A DNA stretch of 64,000 bases from Streptomyces venezuelae (lineage in GTDB: Bacteria; Actinomycetota; Actinomycetes; Streptomycetales; Streptomycetaceae): contig NZ_CP029191.1 of the NCBI RefSeq assembly GCF_008642335.1, positions 2,728,001-2,792,000 on the forward strand, read 5' to 3'. A model generated the notes under the pieces. The model was not told the origin of the DNA. It searched no databases and saw only the letters and a list, made by a program, of their open reading frames with translations. The position numbers and the translations under genes are program-made. Positions 19,611 through 27,774 of the stretch are shown here, piece after piece (the first letter of the stretch is position 1; every line of letters begins with the position of its first letter).

Positions 19611-19637
19611 AAGGCCCCGTTTCGGCGGGGCCTTTTT
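19611..19637 (+). terminator. Rho-independent terminator of tRNA-Arg
   Basis: GGCCCCG (19613-19619) and CGGGGCC (19626-19632) form a stem with a TTTCGG-type loop, followed by five T residues. Confidence 0.9.
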
Positions 19638-19792
19638 GTCGGGCGCGCAGGCTCGGGCGCGCTCGACACGCGCCGCGGGCCTGTCGACCGTTTCGGTGCG
19701 GCGCTTCAGATACGTCTACTCGACCGTCCCCCTGCGGTCGTGACGACACGGCCGGGCCGCACTAGGCTCCGCCCCCTAACGGGGTGGTGACC

Positions 19793-20650
19793 ATGGCGCA
19801 ACCAGATCCTTTGGACCGTCGCATCAGGGACAGTCTGACTCTGGCCGGGGAGCGGGTCGACGCGCGGCTCGTGGAGTTCATTCGCTGGTATCAGCTTCGG
19901 CCCAGGCGGGCACCGGGCGAAGAACCCGGGGATCAGGATGCAGGTGCTGACGCGAAGAAGTGGGGCGCGGTGGGGCGCGCCACCATTGTTCTGGGGCTCG
20001 CCCAAGCCGGCCTGCCCGCCGTGGCGATCATGGGCCTGTACACCGCACTGGCCAACGTCGAAGAGGCCCAGGCCACGATGCTCAAATCGCTCGACAAGAA
20101 GGCCTCGATCCTTCTCGACGGTCCCTTGCGCACGGCCCAGCTGCTCGTACGCGAGGCGGCACGCATCGGCCTGTCCGATCCTCGCTATGCCGCGACGCTG
20201 CAGCAGGCGTGGGATCGGTTCTTCGACGCATACGGCTTGGCGGGCTCGCCGCAGAGTCAAGCGGTCGTCCAGATGCACCTGGGCCAGGTGAGCTTGCTGC
20301 TCGGTCGGCACGAGGACGCCGCCCACTGGATGATGGAGAGCTACCGCTGCGCCCGCCAGGCCATCGAAGTGCTTGCCGCGGGCTCCAACGACGGACGGGT
20401 TCTGCGCAGCAAGTGGGGCACGGCAGCGAGCGTCTACGCCTACCCGGTGGGCCTCGCGGTGTTCGCCCGGAAGCTGGGGAAGATCCGCAGAGCGCAGCAT
20501 TCCCTGGAGGCGACACGCTCCTACGTAGAGTTCGTCAACGCGGTCGCGGCCAGTGCCAATGCCATCTCCACGCATGCGGTTGCGGCCGGGCTCAGGGTGG
20601 AGAAAGTCTCTCTCAACGAGTTCGTCATCCGGGAAGTACGGTTGCCCTAG
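19793..20650 (+). CDS. Unknown protein with one membrane segment, beside tRNA-Arg
   Basis: 285 residues from ATG 19793 (GTG 19784/19787 also in frame). I do not recognise the family. Residues about 60-85 (RATIVLGLAQAGLPAVAIMGLYTALA) could span the membrane or pack as a hydrophobic helix. The part after it is all-helical with paired helices (AAWMM-type, QMHLGQVSLLLGRHEDAAHWMMESYRCARQAIEVL) reminiscent of TPR-like repeats. Codon use looks less biased than that of its neighbours, with more A/T-ending codons. It lies alone between tRNA-Arg and the convergent fatty-acid ligase, a typical insertion site for acquired genes, but no integrase or attachment-site duplication is seen. Confidence 0.7.
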   Translation: MAQPDPLDRRIRDSLTLAGERVDARLVEFIRWYQLRPRRAPGEEPGDQDAGADAKKWGAVGRATIVLGLAQAGLPAVAIMGLYTALANVEEAQATMLKSLDKKASILLDGPLRTAQLLVREAARIGLSDPRYAATLQQAWDRFFDAYGLAGSPQSQAVVQMHLGQVSLLLGRHEDAAHWMMESYRCARQAIEVLAAGSNDGRVLRSKWGTAASVYAYPVGLAVFARKLGKIRRAQHSLEATRSYVEFVNAVAASANAISTHAVAAGLRVEKVSLNEFVIREVRLP

Positions 20651-20700
20651 CGGGGCTCCGGCCCGTGCGGTCAGCGCCCGGTGTGTTGCCGGGTCGGCTG

Positions 20701-22632
20701 CTACTTGCCGTACAACTCCTCGATCTCCCCCGCATACGCCTCCGTCACCGCGTTCCGTTTGATCTTCAGGGAGGGGGTGAGCAGGCCGTTGTCCTCTGTG
20801 AACTCGCCGTCGACAATGGCGAATTTGCGGATCGACTCCGCCTTCGAGACCGCCTCGTTCGCGTAGTCCACCGCCTTCTGGACCTCCGCGATCATTTGGG
20901 GGTCGTGGGCCAGTTCGGCGAGGGGCGTGTTCGTCGGGCGCTTGCGTACGGTGAGCCAGTGGGTGACCGCCTCGGGGTCGAGGGTCACCAGCGCCGCCAC
21001 GTACGAGCGGTTGTCGCCCACGACGATGCACTGGCCTACCGGCGAACGGCTGCGGAGTCTGTCCTCCAGGATCGCCGGTGAGACGTTCTTGCCGCCCGAC
21101 GTGACGAGGATGTCCTTCTTGCGGCCGGTGATCGTGAGGTAGCCCTCGCCGTCCAGCGCGCCCAAGTCGCCCGTCGCGAACCAATCGTTGGCCAGGACCG
21201 CGTCCGTCGCCTTCGGGTGGTGCCAGTACGAGCCGAAGACGATGCCGCCCTTGATCAGTACCTCCCCGTCGTCCGCGATGCGTATGGACGTGCCCGGCAC
21301 TGGTAGGCCTACCGTCCCGGGGCGGGGCCTGAGCGGCGGGGTGATGGTGGCGGCGGCCGTGGTCTCGGTCAGGCCGTACCCCTCGTAGATGACGATCCCG
21401 GCTGCGTAGAAGAAGAGGTTCAGGTTGCGGTCGAGGGGGGAGCCGCCGCTGATCGCGTAACGCAGGCGGCCGCCGACCTCGTTGCGGATGCGGCGGTAGA
21501 CGAGGAGTTCGTACAGCGCCCAGGCCGCGCGGAGGGCGAGGGACGGGGTCGGAGCGTTGCCGTCCAGGAACTTGTTCAGGTGCGTCTCGCCGAAGCGCAC
21601 CGCTATGCGTTCGGCGCGGTCGAATGACGCGGCTCGGCCCATCTTCTCCGCCGTCGCTCGGCCCGTCTCGTGGATCTTCTCGAAGAGGTAGGGGACTCCG
21701 ACGATGAAGGTGGGCCTGAACGCGCGCAGCTCCGGGCGCAGTTCTTCCGGCTTGATGCTCGGGCAGTGGCCGAGCTCGATGCGCGCCATCATGCAGGCGA
21801 TCTGGATGCTGCGGCCCAGGATGTGGGCGAGCGGCAGGAAGAGGAGCGTGGAGGCGACCTGTCCCGTGATCTCCTTGAAGACGGGGTGCAGCAGGTCGAC
21901 CGTGTTCGCCGCCTCCGCATGCAGGTTGCCGTGCGTGAGGACGCAGCCCTTGGGGCGGCCCGTGGTGCCCGAGGTGTAGCAGAGGGTCGCGATGGAGTCC
22001 GGGGTCAGCGCTGACCTGCGTTTCGTGACCTCCTCGTCCGACAACTCCCGGCCCAGGAGCGCGAGTTGCGCCAGCGCGTCGCCGTCTATGGTGCGGATGC
22101 GTGGGGGTTCTGTGGGGGTGGCCGAAGAAGTCAGGGCTCCCTTCGCCGTCTCCGCGTTCTCCGGCGTCTCCGCGATCAGGAAGCGTGCGCCCGAGTCCCG
22201 GACTATCCACTCGATCTGTTCCGCCGACGACGTCGCGTAGATCGGGACGGTCTGGCCGCCCGCCGCCCAGATCGCGAAGTCCAGGACGGCCCACTCGTAG
22301 CGCGTACGGGACATGAGTGCGACGCGGCCGCCCGGTTCCAGGCCGTCCGCGATCAGGCCCTTGGCCGTCTCCGTCACCTCGCGCGCGAAGGCCGCGGCCG
22401 TGACGGGGCGCCACCTGCCGCCCTGCTTGCGGCGCAGGACCACGGTGTCGGGGGCCTCGACCGCATTGGTGAAGGGGATGTCCGCCGTGCTGCCCGCGGT
22501 GGGACGGGGCACGAGGGGCGCGGTACGCGCCTCGCGCACCGTGCCGTGCTCGTCCTTGATGAGTGCGACCTCGGCACGTGCCGCCAGGTCGCTGTGGCGC
22601 TGTGCCCTCTTCAGATCCTTGCGTACGCCCAT
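20701..22632 (-). CDS. Long-chain fatty-acid--CoA ligase (AMP-forming, FadD15/FAA1 type)
   Basis: 643 residues from ATG 22632. Adenylate-forming enzyme motifs: P-loop-like YTSGTTGRPKGC, the LPLAHILGR segment, GYGLTETTA, DWFATGDLGALDGEGYLTITGRKKDILVTSGGKNVSP and C-terminal LTPSLKIKRN with the catalytic lysine region. The length and LTPSLKIKR end are typical of FAA1-like long-chain ligases. It activates fatty acids to acyl-CoA with ATP. It lies downstream of a TetR gene and carries a 14-bp TTAC-N6-GTAA site identical in pattern to two sites in the TetR promoter region, so it is probably part of that regulon. Confidence 0.93.
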   Translation of the reverse strand: MGVRKDLKRAQRHSDLAARAEVALIKDEHGTVREARTAPLVPRPTAGSTADIPFTNAVEAPDTVVLRRKQGGRWRPVTAAAFAREVTETAKGLIADGLEPGGRVALMSRTRYEWAVLDFAIWAAGGQTVPIYATSSAEQIEWIVRDSGARFLIAETPENAETAKGALTSSATPTEPPRIRTIDGDALAQLALLGRELSDEEVTKRRSALTPDSIATLCYTSGTTGRPKGCVLTHGNLHAEAANTVDLLHPVFKEITGQVASTLLFLPLAHILGRSIQIACMMARIELGHCPSIKPEELRPELRAFRPTFIVGVPYLFEKIHETGRATAEKMGRAASFDRAERIAVRFGETHLNKFLDGNAPTPSLALRAAWALYELLVYRRIRNEVGGRLRYAISGGSPLDRNLNLFFYAAGIVIYEGYGLTETTAAATITPPLRPRPGTVGLPVPGTSIRIADDGEVLIKGGIVFGSYWHHPKATDAVLANDWFATGDLGALDGEGYLTITGRKKDILVTSGGKNVSPAILEDRLRSRSPVGQCIVVGDNRSYVAALVTLDPEAVTHWLTVRKRPTNTPLAELAHDPQMIAEVQKAVDYANEAVSKAESIRKFAIVDGEFTEDNGLLTPSLKIKRNAVTEAYAGEIEELYGK

Positions 22633-22666
22633 GACGGCTCCCCGGCTTCCGGTTCCCGGCTGATGT

Positions 22667-22714
22667 GCTGATGTGCGCAGGTGCTGATATGCGCATGCGC
22701 TGATGTGCGCAGGT
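22667..22714. repeat. Three tandem 16-bp repeats upstream of the fatty-acid ligase
   Basis: GCTGATGTGCGCAGGT at 22667-22682 and 22699-22714, with the variant GCTGATATGCGCATGC between them at 22683-22698; half a unit precedes at 22659. The array is in the 5' leader, 35-82 bases before the ligase start. Confidence 0.9.
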
Positions 22715-22749
22715 GCAGGCGTTCGGCGCGCGCTTACTCGGGGGTCAAC

Positions 22750-22763
22750 TTACTGGCACGTAA
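22750..22763. promoter_or_regulatory. Candidate TetR operator upstream of the fatty-acid ligase
   Basis: TTACTGGCACGTAA shares the TTAC-N6-GTAA pattern with the two sites at 23553 and 23569 next to the TetR gene. It lies about 120 bases before the ligase start. Confidence 0.6.
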
Positions 22764-22788
22764 CGAATTTTCAAGGGGAAGCGCGCAC

Positions 22789-23523
22789 TCAGTCCGCCGC
22801 CGGCTTCCAGGCCTCCCCCTCCAGGACCCGGCCCATCCCGACCCACACCATGTTCATCAGCCGCAGCGTCACGCCCTCCGGTGACTGGTCGGGGTGCCGG
22901 GCCATCCAGTCCGTCAGCGAGTCCGCCGCGCCCACCAGCGCGTGCGCCACGAAGTCCGCGTCCTCGTCGGTGAGTTGTGCCGTCGGGCCCGCCTCCGCGA
23001 TGCCCGCGCGCACCAGTCCCGCCACTTCCGCCATCACCGCGACGCGCGCCTCGGCGACCGCCGCCGCGATGGCCTCGCTCAGCTCCGACGCCTGGCGGTG
23101 CAGCACCACCCAGCTGTCGCGGTGGTCGGCGACGAAGGCGAAGAACGCGAGCAGGCCCGCGTGCAGCCGGAGTTCGGGGGTCGCGCCGCTCGCCGTCGCC
23201 GCGCCCTGGAAGGCGCCGACCAGGCGCTCCGCCTCGCGCCGCAGGCAGGTGAGGAAGAGGCCCTCCTTGGAGTCCAGGTACAGATACACCATCGGCTTCG
23301 AGATGCCCGCCAATTCGGCGATCTCGTCCACCGACGCGCCGTGATAGCCACGCTTGGCGAAGACCTGGACCGCCACGTCGACGATCTGCCGTTCCCGCTC
23401 ACGGCGCGGCACCCGCCGCCTGCGCGGGGCCCGGCTTCCGCTCGACGCCGGTGCACCCTTCGGGTCCGATGCGCCCTTCGGGTCCTGTGCGTCCTCGGAT
23501 GTGTCGCTCACCCTTGCGCTCAC
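22789..23523 (-). CDS. TetR/AcrR-family transcriptional regulator
   Basis: 244 residues from GTG 23523, chosen because GGGAGG precedes it by about 9 bases; GTG 23511 is an alternative. After a Lys/Gly/Arg-rich tail the HTH is clear: RERERQIVDVAVQVFAKRGYHGASVDEIAELAGISKPMVYLYLDSKEGLF. The ligand domain (AERLVGAFQGAA to the C-terminus) is typical for this family. It is divergent from the SCP2 gene with two candidate operators between them, and upstream of the fatty-acid ligase with a third. I infer a repressor of fatty-acid activation genes that responds to an acyl-CoA or fatty acid. Confidence 0.9.
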   Translation of the reverse strand: MSARVSDTSEDAQDPKGASDPKGAPASSGSRAPRRRRVPRRERERQIVDVAVQVFAKRGYHGASVDEIAELAGISKPMVYLYLDSKEGLFLTCLRREAERLVGAFQGAATASGATPELRLHAGLLAFFAFVADHRDSWVVLHRQASELSEAIAAAVAEARVAVMAEVAGLVRAGIAEAGPTAQLTDEDADFVAHALVGAADSLTDWMARHPDQSPEGVTLRLMNMVWVGMGRVLEGEAWKPAAD

Positions 23524-23552
23524 CCTTGTCAGCCTCCCTGGCGACGATTACC

Positions 23553-23582
23553 TTACCGCATAGTAAGTTTACTGCAGAGTAA
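23553..23582. promoter_or_regulatory. Two candidate TetR operators in the divergent promoter
   Basis: TTACCGCATAGTAA (23553-23566) and TTACTGCAGAGTAA (23569-23582), 16 bases apart, each with TTAC...GTAA half-sites. They fill the space between the TetR start and the RBS of the SCP2 gene, so binding would block both. Confidence 0.65.
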
Positions 23583-23592
23583 GGAGATTGAC

Positions 23593-24063
23593 GTGGCCGA
23601 CGACATCAGCAGGATCGCCGAACTCGACTTCGCCGGCGTCACGCCCGAGGAGTTCGCGCGGATCGTGAAGGGGCTCTCCAGCAAGCAGTTCACCGAGCTC
23701 GCCGAGGACGGCACGCTGCGCGGCCGCATCCTCCAGGAAGTCTTCGGGCGAATGGAACGACAGTTCAAGCCGGAGGCCGCGGCCTCGGTGACCGCGCTCA
23801 TCCGCTGGCAGATCACCGGCAGCGGCGGCAACGAGGACGTGGTGTACGAGACGGACATCGCCGACGGCACGTGTGTCGTGCGCGAGGGGCAGTCGGAGTC
23901 GAAGCCGCGGGTCACGCTGATCCTCGCCGACGCCGAGTTCCTCAAGCTGGTCTCCGGAAACGTGGGGCCCGTCGCGCTGTTCATGATGCGCAAGGTACGG
24001 GTCGTGGGTGATGTGGCGCTGGCTGCGGGGCTCACGCGGTACTTCGACATTCCCAAGGTCTGA
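23593..24063 (+). CDS. SCP2 sterol-binding domain protein
   Basis: 156 residues from GTG 23593, with AAGGAG six bases upstream. The sequence fits the SCP2 fold: MERQFKPEAAASVTALIRWQITG, YETDIADGTCVVREGQSESKPRVTLILADAEFLKLVSGNVGPVALFMMRKVRVVGDVALAAGL; the last part is the hydrophobic tunnel motif found in lipid-carrier proteins. It is likely a soluble carrier of fatty acyl or sterol-like ligands. Co-regulation with the fatty-acid ligase through the shared TetR operators would fit that role. Confidence 0.88.
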   Translation: MADDISRIAELDFAGVTPEEFARIVKGLSSKQFTELAEDGTLRGRILQEVFGRMERQFKPEAAASVTALIRWQITGSGGNEDVVYETDIADGTCVVREGQSESKPRVTLILADAEFLKLVSGNVGPVALFMMRKVRVVGDVALAAGLTRYFDIPKV

Positions 24064-24135
24064 CGCCCCCCATCACCGGGGTCCTGTGCCTGCGGCCCTC
24101 TCAAGCCGTCGTCGGCCCGCGCCGATGTAGTGATC

Positions 24136-25935
24136 ATGACGACGTCCGCGTACACCTCCGTCCGTGACCCCGAAGCCGTCGCCGGAGCCTCCCCGGGAAC
24201 GGATGCGGGAGCGCCCGGCCGATGGCGGGCCCTCGTCCGGCTCGGCGCCTGCCTGCTGCCCGCGCTCGTCATCGGCTTCGCCGGCTTCCGGCGGCGGTGG
24301 ATGTCCGACGACGGGCACATCTACGTCCGCACGGTCCGGCAGGTCCTCGCCGGCAACGGGCCCGTCTTCAACGCGGGCGAGCGCGCCGAGTCGTCCACCG
24401 GCACCTTGTGGCAGTGGCTGCTGGTGGCGGGCGGGGCGACGGGGGCCGATGTGGCGACCGTGGCGATGTACGGGGGGCTGCTGTTCACCGTTGCCGGGTT
24501 CGCGCTGGCGGGGGCAGGGGCGATGCGGCTTCGGCTGGGGACGATGTGGCCGCGGGGAGTGGGCCGGGGCGGGCGCGGGCTTTTCGTGCCCTGCGGCGCG
24601 CTCGTCCTGCTCGCCCTCCCGCCCGTCTGGGACTTCGCCACCTCCGGCCTGGAGACCGGGCTCGCCACCTGCTGGATCGCGGGCGCCTGGCTCGCGCTCG
24701 TCGCGCGCCCCCGCTCGCTCGTGACCTCCGCCGTGCTCGGCCTCGGGCCTCTCGTACGGCCCGACCTGGCGCTGGTGTCGGTCGTCTTCCTCGCCGCGCA
24801 ATGGGTGGCGGTACGGCCGACGTGGCGCGGGACGCTCGCCGGAGCCGGGGTCGCCGGGGCGCTTCCCGTCGCGTACGAGATCTTCCGCATGGGGTACTAC
24901 GGGCATCTGATGCCGCTGCCCGGCGTCACGAAGGAGGCCTCCCGGAGTCTGTGGGGGCGAGGGTTCGACTACCTCTGGGACTTCACGGGGCCGTACGCGC
25001 TGTGGGTGCCGGTGGCCACGATCGGAGTGGCGATGCTGTACGCGGGAAGGTCCGTCGTACGACAGGTACGCGGCCCCGGCGGCCCCGCCACCCTGCGGGA
25101 CGCCGCCCCTCTCGTAGCTCCCGTCCTCGCCCCCGTCGTCGCCCCCGTCCTCGCCGGTGCCCTCTGCTGGCTCTACGTCATCAAGGTCGGCGGCGACTTC
25201 ATGCACGGCCGGATGTTCCTGCCGGGGCTGCTCCTGATGCTGCTGCCCGTCTTCCTGGTGCCCCTCACGCGCGCATGGGGCGTCGCCGCGGTGGTGGTCG
25301 GCGTCTGGGCCGTCGCGTGCGCGGGCGCGCTGCGGGTGCCGTACGAAGGGCGGATCGACGCGAGCGGGATCGCGGACGAGCGGGGCGTGTACGTACGTCA
25401 GAACGCCGCTCCTCACCCCCTCCACCACGACTTCGCGGGACAGCCCGGAAACCGGGCGTATGCCACGCTCGTACGGGAGGCGGCGCGGAGCGGCGATCCG
25501 AGCCTGCTCCTCGCCCAGACGCCCGTGGCGGGTGGTGCGCCTGGGGTGACGGGGGTCTACAACACGCTCGGCTTCAGCGGGTCCGTCGTTCCGCTCTCCG
25601 GCGCGGCCCTCGACCCCATCGGGCTCGCCTACCCTCTCGCCGCCCACTCCGAAGGCCTCGTCAACGGCCGCGTGGGACACGACAAGCGGCTGCCTGACGA
25701 GTGGATCGTCGCCGAGCGTGGCGCGGCCGACGTGCCCGAAGGTCTCGACCCGAACCGGGTCGACGCCGCCCGCCGGGCTCTGCGCTGCGGGCCCCTCGCG
25801 GAGCTGCGGGCCGCCACCCGCGCGCCGCTGACGGTCGGCCGTTTCTGGCGGAACCTGACGGGGGCGGTGCAGCGGACGGCCTTCCGTTTCCCGAATGACC
25901 CGGTGCGGGCGGAACAACAGGTGTGCGGACGTTAG
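24136..25935 (+). CDS. GT-C family membrane glycosyltransferase, AftB-like
   Basis: 599 residues from ATG 24136. The first membrane helix (LGACLLPALVIGFAGF) is followed by an extracytoplasmic loop with adjacent aspartates, MSDDGHIYVRTVRQVLAGNGPVFNAGERAESSTGTLWQWLL; this resembles the catalytic loop of mycobacterial terminal arabinofuranosyltransferase AftB and related polyprenyl-phosphate-dependent enzymes. About nine further hydrophobic helices follow up to residue about 400, then a periplasmic C-terminal domain. It would transfer a sugar from a lipid carrier to a cell-envelope glycan or glycolipid; donor and acceptor cannot be read from sequence. It stands alone on the plus strand. Confidence 0.75.
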   Translation: MTTSAYTSVRDPEAVAGASPGTDAGAPGRWRALVRLGACLLPALVIGFAGFRRRWMSDDGHIYVRTVRQVLAGNGPVFNAGERAESSTGTLWQWLLVAGGATGADVATVAMYGGLLFTVAGFALAGAGAMRLRLGTMWPRGVGRGGRGLFVPCGALVLLALPPVWDFATSGLETGLATCWIAGAWLALVARPRSLVTSAVLGLGPLVRPDLALVSVVFLAAQWVAVRPTWRGTLAGAGVAGALPVAYEIFRMGYYGHLMPLPGVTKEASRSLWGRGFDYLWDFTGPYALWVPVATIGVAMLYAGRSVVRQVRGPGGPATLRDAAPLVAPVLAPVVAPVLAGALCWLYVIKVGGDFMHGRMFLPGLLLMLLPVFLVPLTRAWGVAAVVVGVWAVACAGALRVPYEGRIDASGIADERGVYVRQNAAPHPLHHDFAGQPGNRAYATLVREAARSGDPSLLLAQTPVAGGAPGVTGVYNTLGFSGSVVPLSGAALDPIGLAYPLAAHSEGLVNGRVGHDKRLPDEWIVAERGAADVPEGLDPNRVDAARRALRCGPLAELRAATRAPLTVGRFWRNLTGAVQRTAFRFPNDPVRAEQQVCGR

Positions 25936-27629
25936 CCACCGGTGAGCCGCGCCGCCTCGTCGATCGACGACGTCAGTTCACGGACCTGCTGCGTGCGGGT
26001 CGGCAGCGCGTGCGCCCACTCGGAGAGCTCCGCGAGGGACGGCGTGGCGGGGACCGACTCGGGGAGGTCGCGGTCCAGGTGGCCGCCGGGCGGGGCGGCC
26101 GCGCGCAGGCCGTCCGCGAAGTACGCCGCGACCGCCGCGACCTGGAGGCCCGCGTCCGCCTCCCCGAGCGACCCGTCGAGGCCGGACGTCTCGATACGGT
26201 CCGACTCCTCGTGCGGCGCGCGGCTTTCCGGGTCGAGCCAGCGCACGCTCGCCGTGGCCAGATGGCCGCCCGCGCCCGGCCTGGCCCGCACCGCGTACAG
26301 CGCGGTCACCGTGTGGCCGGGGCCGATCTCCCCGCCGTCCACGGAGTCGTCGCGGAAGTCGTCGTCGGCGACCTTCCTGTTGTCGTACCCGATGAGCCGG
26401 AACTGTTCGACCGTCTTCGGGTCGAAGGACACCTGCGCCTTCGCGTCGCGGGCCCGCAGCTCGATGTGGGCGGGCAGTTGCTCGCAGAACACGTCGCGCG
26501 CGTCCTCCTCGTTCGACACGTACGTCGTGTGGCCGTCGCCCTTGTCGGCGAGCCGCTCCATCAGGGCGTCGCCGTAGTCGCTGCCGACGCCGACGCCGAA
26601 GAGGGTGATGCCGTGCTCGCGGCGGGCGTCCGAGATGCGGTCCAGGATGCCGTCCGCGCTGGTCTCCCCCGTGTTGGCGAGGGCGTCGGAGAGCAGGACG
26701 ACACGGTTGGTGGCGCCGTCCCTCTGGCCGCGCACGGCCGTGTCGTAGCCGGTGGTGATGCCCGCTTCGAGGTTGGTGGACTGGGTGGGCTCCAGACGGT
26801 GGATGGCCCGGTGCACACGCGCGCGCCCGTCTCCGGCGTCCCTGGCGTCTCCACTGCCTCCGGCGTCCCCGGCTTCCCCGGCGTTCCCGGCGTCCCCGGC
26901 GTCCCCGGCGTTCCCGGCGTTCCCGGCGTTCCCGAGGCGTGTCATCGGCAGGACCGTCTTCGCCGTGTCGCTGAAGGTGACGAGGGCGATGGAGTCGTCG
27001 GGGCGCAGCCGGTCGGTCATGAGGCCGAGCGACTGTTTCACGAGGTCGAGGCGGCCGGGTTCCGCCATGGAGCCCGACACGTCGATGACGAACGTGAGGG
27101 CGGCGGGCGGACGTTCGGCCTCCGCGGGTGCGCCGCGCGTGGCGAGGCCGACCCGGACGAGCGACCATCCCTCGTCGTCGGTGCGCGCGCCGTCCACGCT
27201 GACGGAGAACCCGTCGCCGTCGGGCCTCGGGTAGTCCTGCCGGAAGCTGTTGACGAACTCCTCGGGGCGCACCGTCGACGGATCGGGCAGCCGCCCTTCG
27301 GCGAGGGTGCGGCGCGCGAAGCCGTACGAGGCGGTGTCGACGTCCAGGGCGAAGGTCGACAGGTGGTCCGGTGCGAACTCCCGCCGCTCGTCGTCGCCTT
27401 GCTCACCGGGGGCGGCGCTCGCCCCGCCGTTCGCCCCACCGTTCGGCAGGGCGGGCGCGGGCGCGGGCAGCGGCGCGCCGTCACGCTTCTCGCCGCTGTC
27501 GCCGGTGGCCCGGTGGACGTCGCTCCCGCCACCGCCCGAACACCCGGCGAGCGCGAGGCCGCCCGCCACGGCCACGGCGAGCACCCCCTGCCGCATCCTG
27601 CCCGTCCGTCCGCTCCGCCGCGTCCCCAT
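25932..27629 (-). CDS. VWA-domain lipoprotein, YfbK family
   Basis: 565 residues from ATG 27629, behind GAGGGG. Signal peptide with lipobox LALAGC, so exported and lipid-anchored. Order: a Gly/Ala/Pro-rich tether, the YfbK N-terminal region (HLSTFALDVDTASYGFARRTL), a VWA domain with MIDAS FVIDVSGSM, threonine loop STNLEAG and LLSDALANTG, then a C-terminal beta region (RDAKAQVSFDPKTVEQFRLIGYDNRKV). Inside the VWA domain, after VLPMTRLG, an insertion of NAG/DAG/EAG tripeptides is encoded by a 9-bp repeat array. The stop overlaps the end of the convergent AftB-like gene by four bases. Partner unknown. Confidence 0.88.
   Translation of the reverse strand: MGTRRSGRTGRMRQGVLAVAVAGGLALAGCSGGGGSDVHRATGDSGEKRDGAPLPAPAPALPNGGANGGASAAPGEQGDDERREFAPDHLSTFALDVDTASYGFARRTLAEGRLPDPSTVRPEEFVNSFRQDYPRPDGDGFSVSVDGARTDDEGWSLVRVGLATRGAPAEAERPPAALTFVIDVSGSMAEPGRLDLVKQSLGLMTDRLRPDDSIALVTFSDTAKTVLPMTRLGNAGNAGNAGDAGDAGNAGEAGDAGGSGDARDAGDGRARVHRAIHRLEPTQSTNLEAGITTGYDTAVRGQRDGATNRVVLLSDALANTGETSADGILDRISDARREHGITLFGVGVGSDYGDALMERLADKGDGHTTYVSNEEDARDVFCEQLPAHIELRARDAKAQVSFDPKTVEQFRLIGYDNRKVADDDFRDDSVDGGEIGPGHTVTALYAVRARPGAGGHLATASVRWLDPESRAPHEESDRIETSGLDGSLGEADAGLQVAAVAAYFADGLRAAAPPGGHLDRDLPESVPATPSLAELSEWAHALPTRTQQVRELTSSIDEAARLTGG
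26829..26934. repeat. 9-bp tandem repeats encoding (N/D/E)AG tripeptides
   Basis: About a dozen imperfect copies of GGCGTTCCC/GGCGTCCCC. The units keep the frame of the VWA lipoprotein and insert roughly 35 small/acidic residues into its VWA domain. The left end is more diverged than the right. Confidence 0.88.
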
Positions 27630-27774
27630 CCGGTCCCCCTCGCGTCGTCCGCTCACATGACTGTGACGCGGGAGGGCCTTCGTACGATCGCTCGGAACCG
27701 TTGCGGAAAAGTCTCGATGCGGCCACGGGGCCCGGAGGACTGCCCCGGCCGTCGTCGGCCCGGCCGGGCTGTCG

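Noticed and set aside
19531..20650. Integrated element at tRNA-Arg
   Set aside because: No integrase, excisionase or duplicated tRNA end seen; only one unusual gene, so kept as a question rather than called an island.
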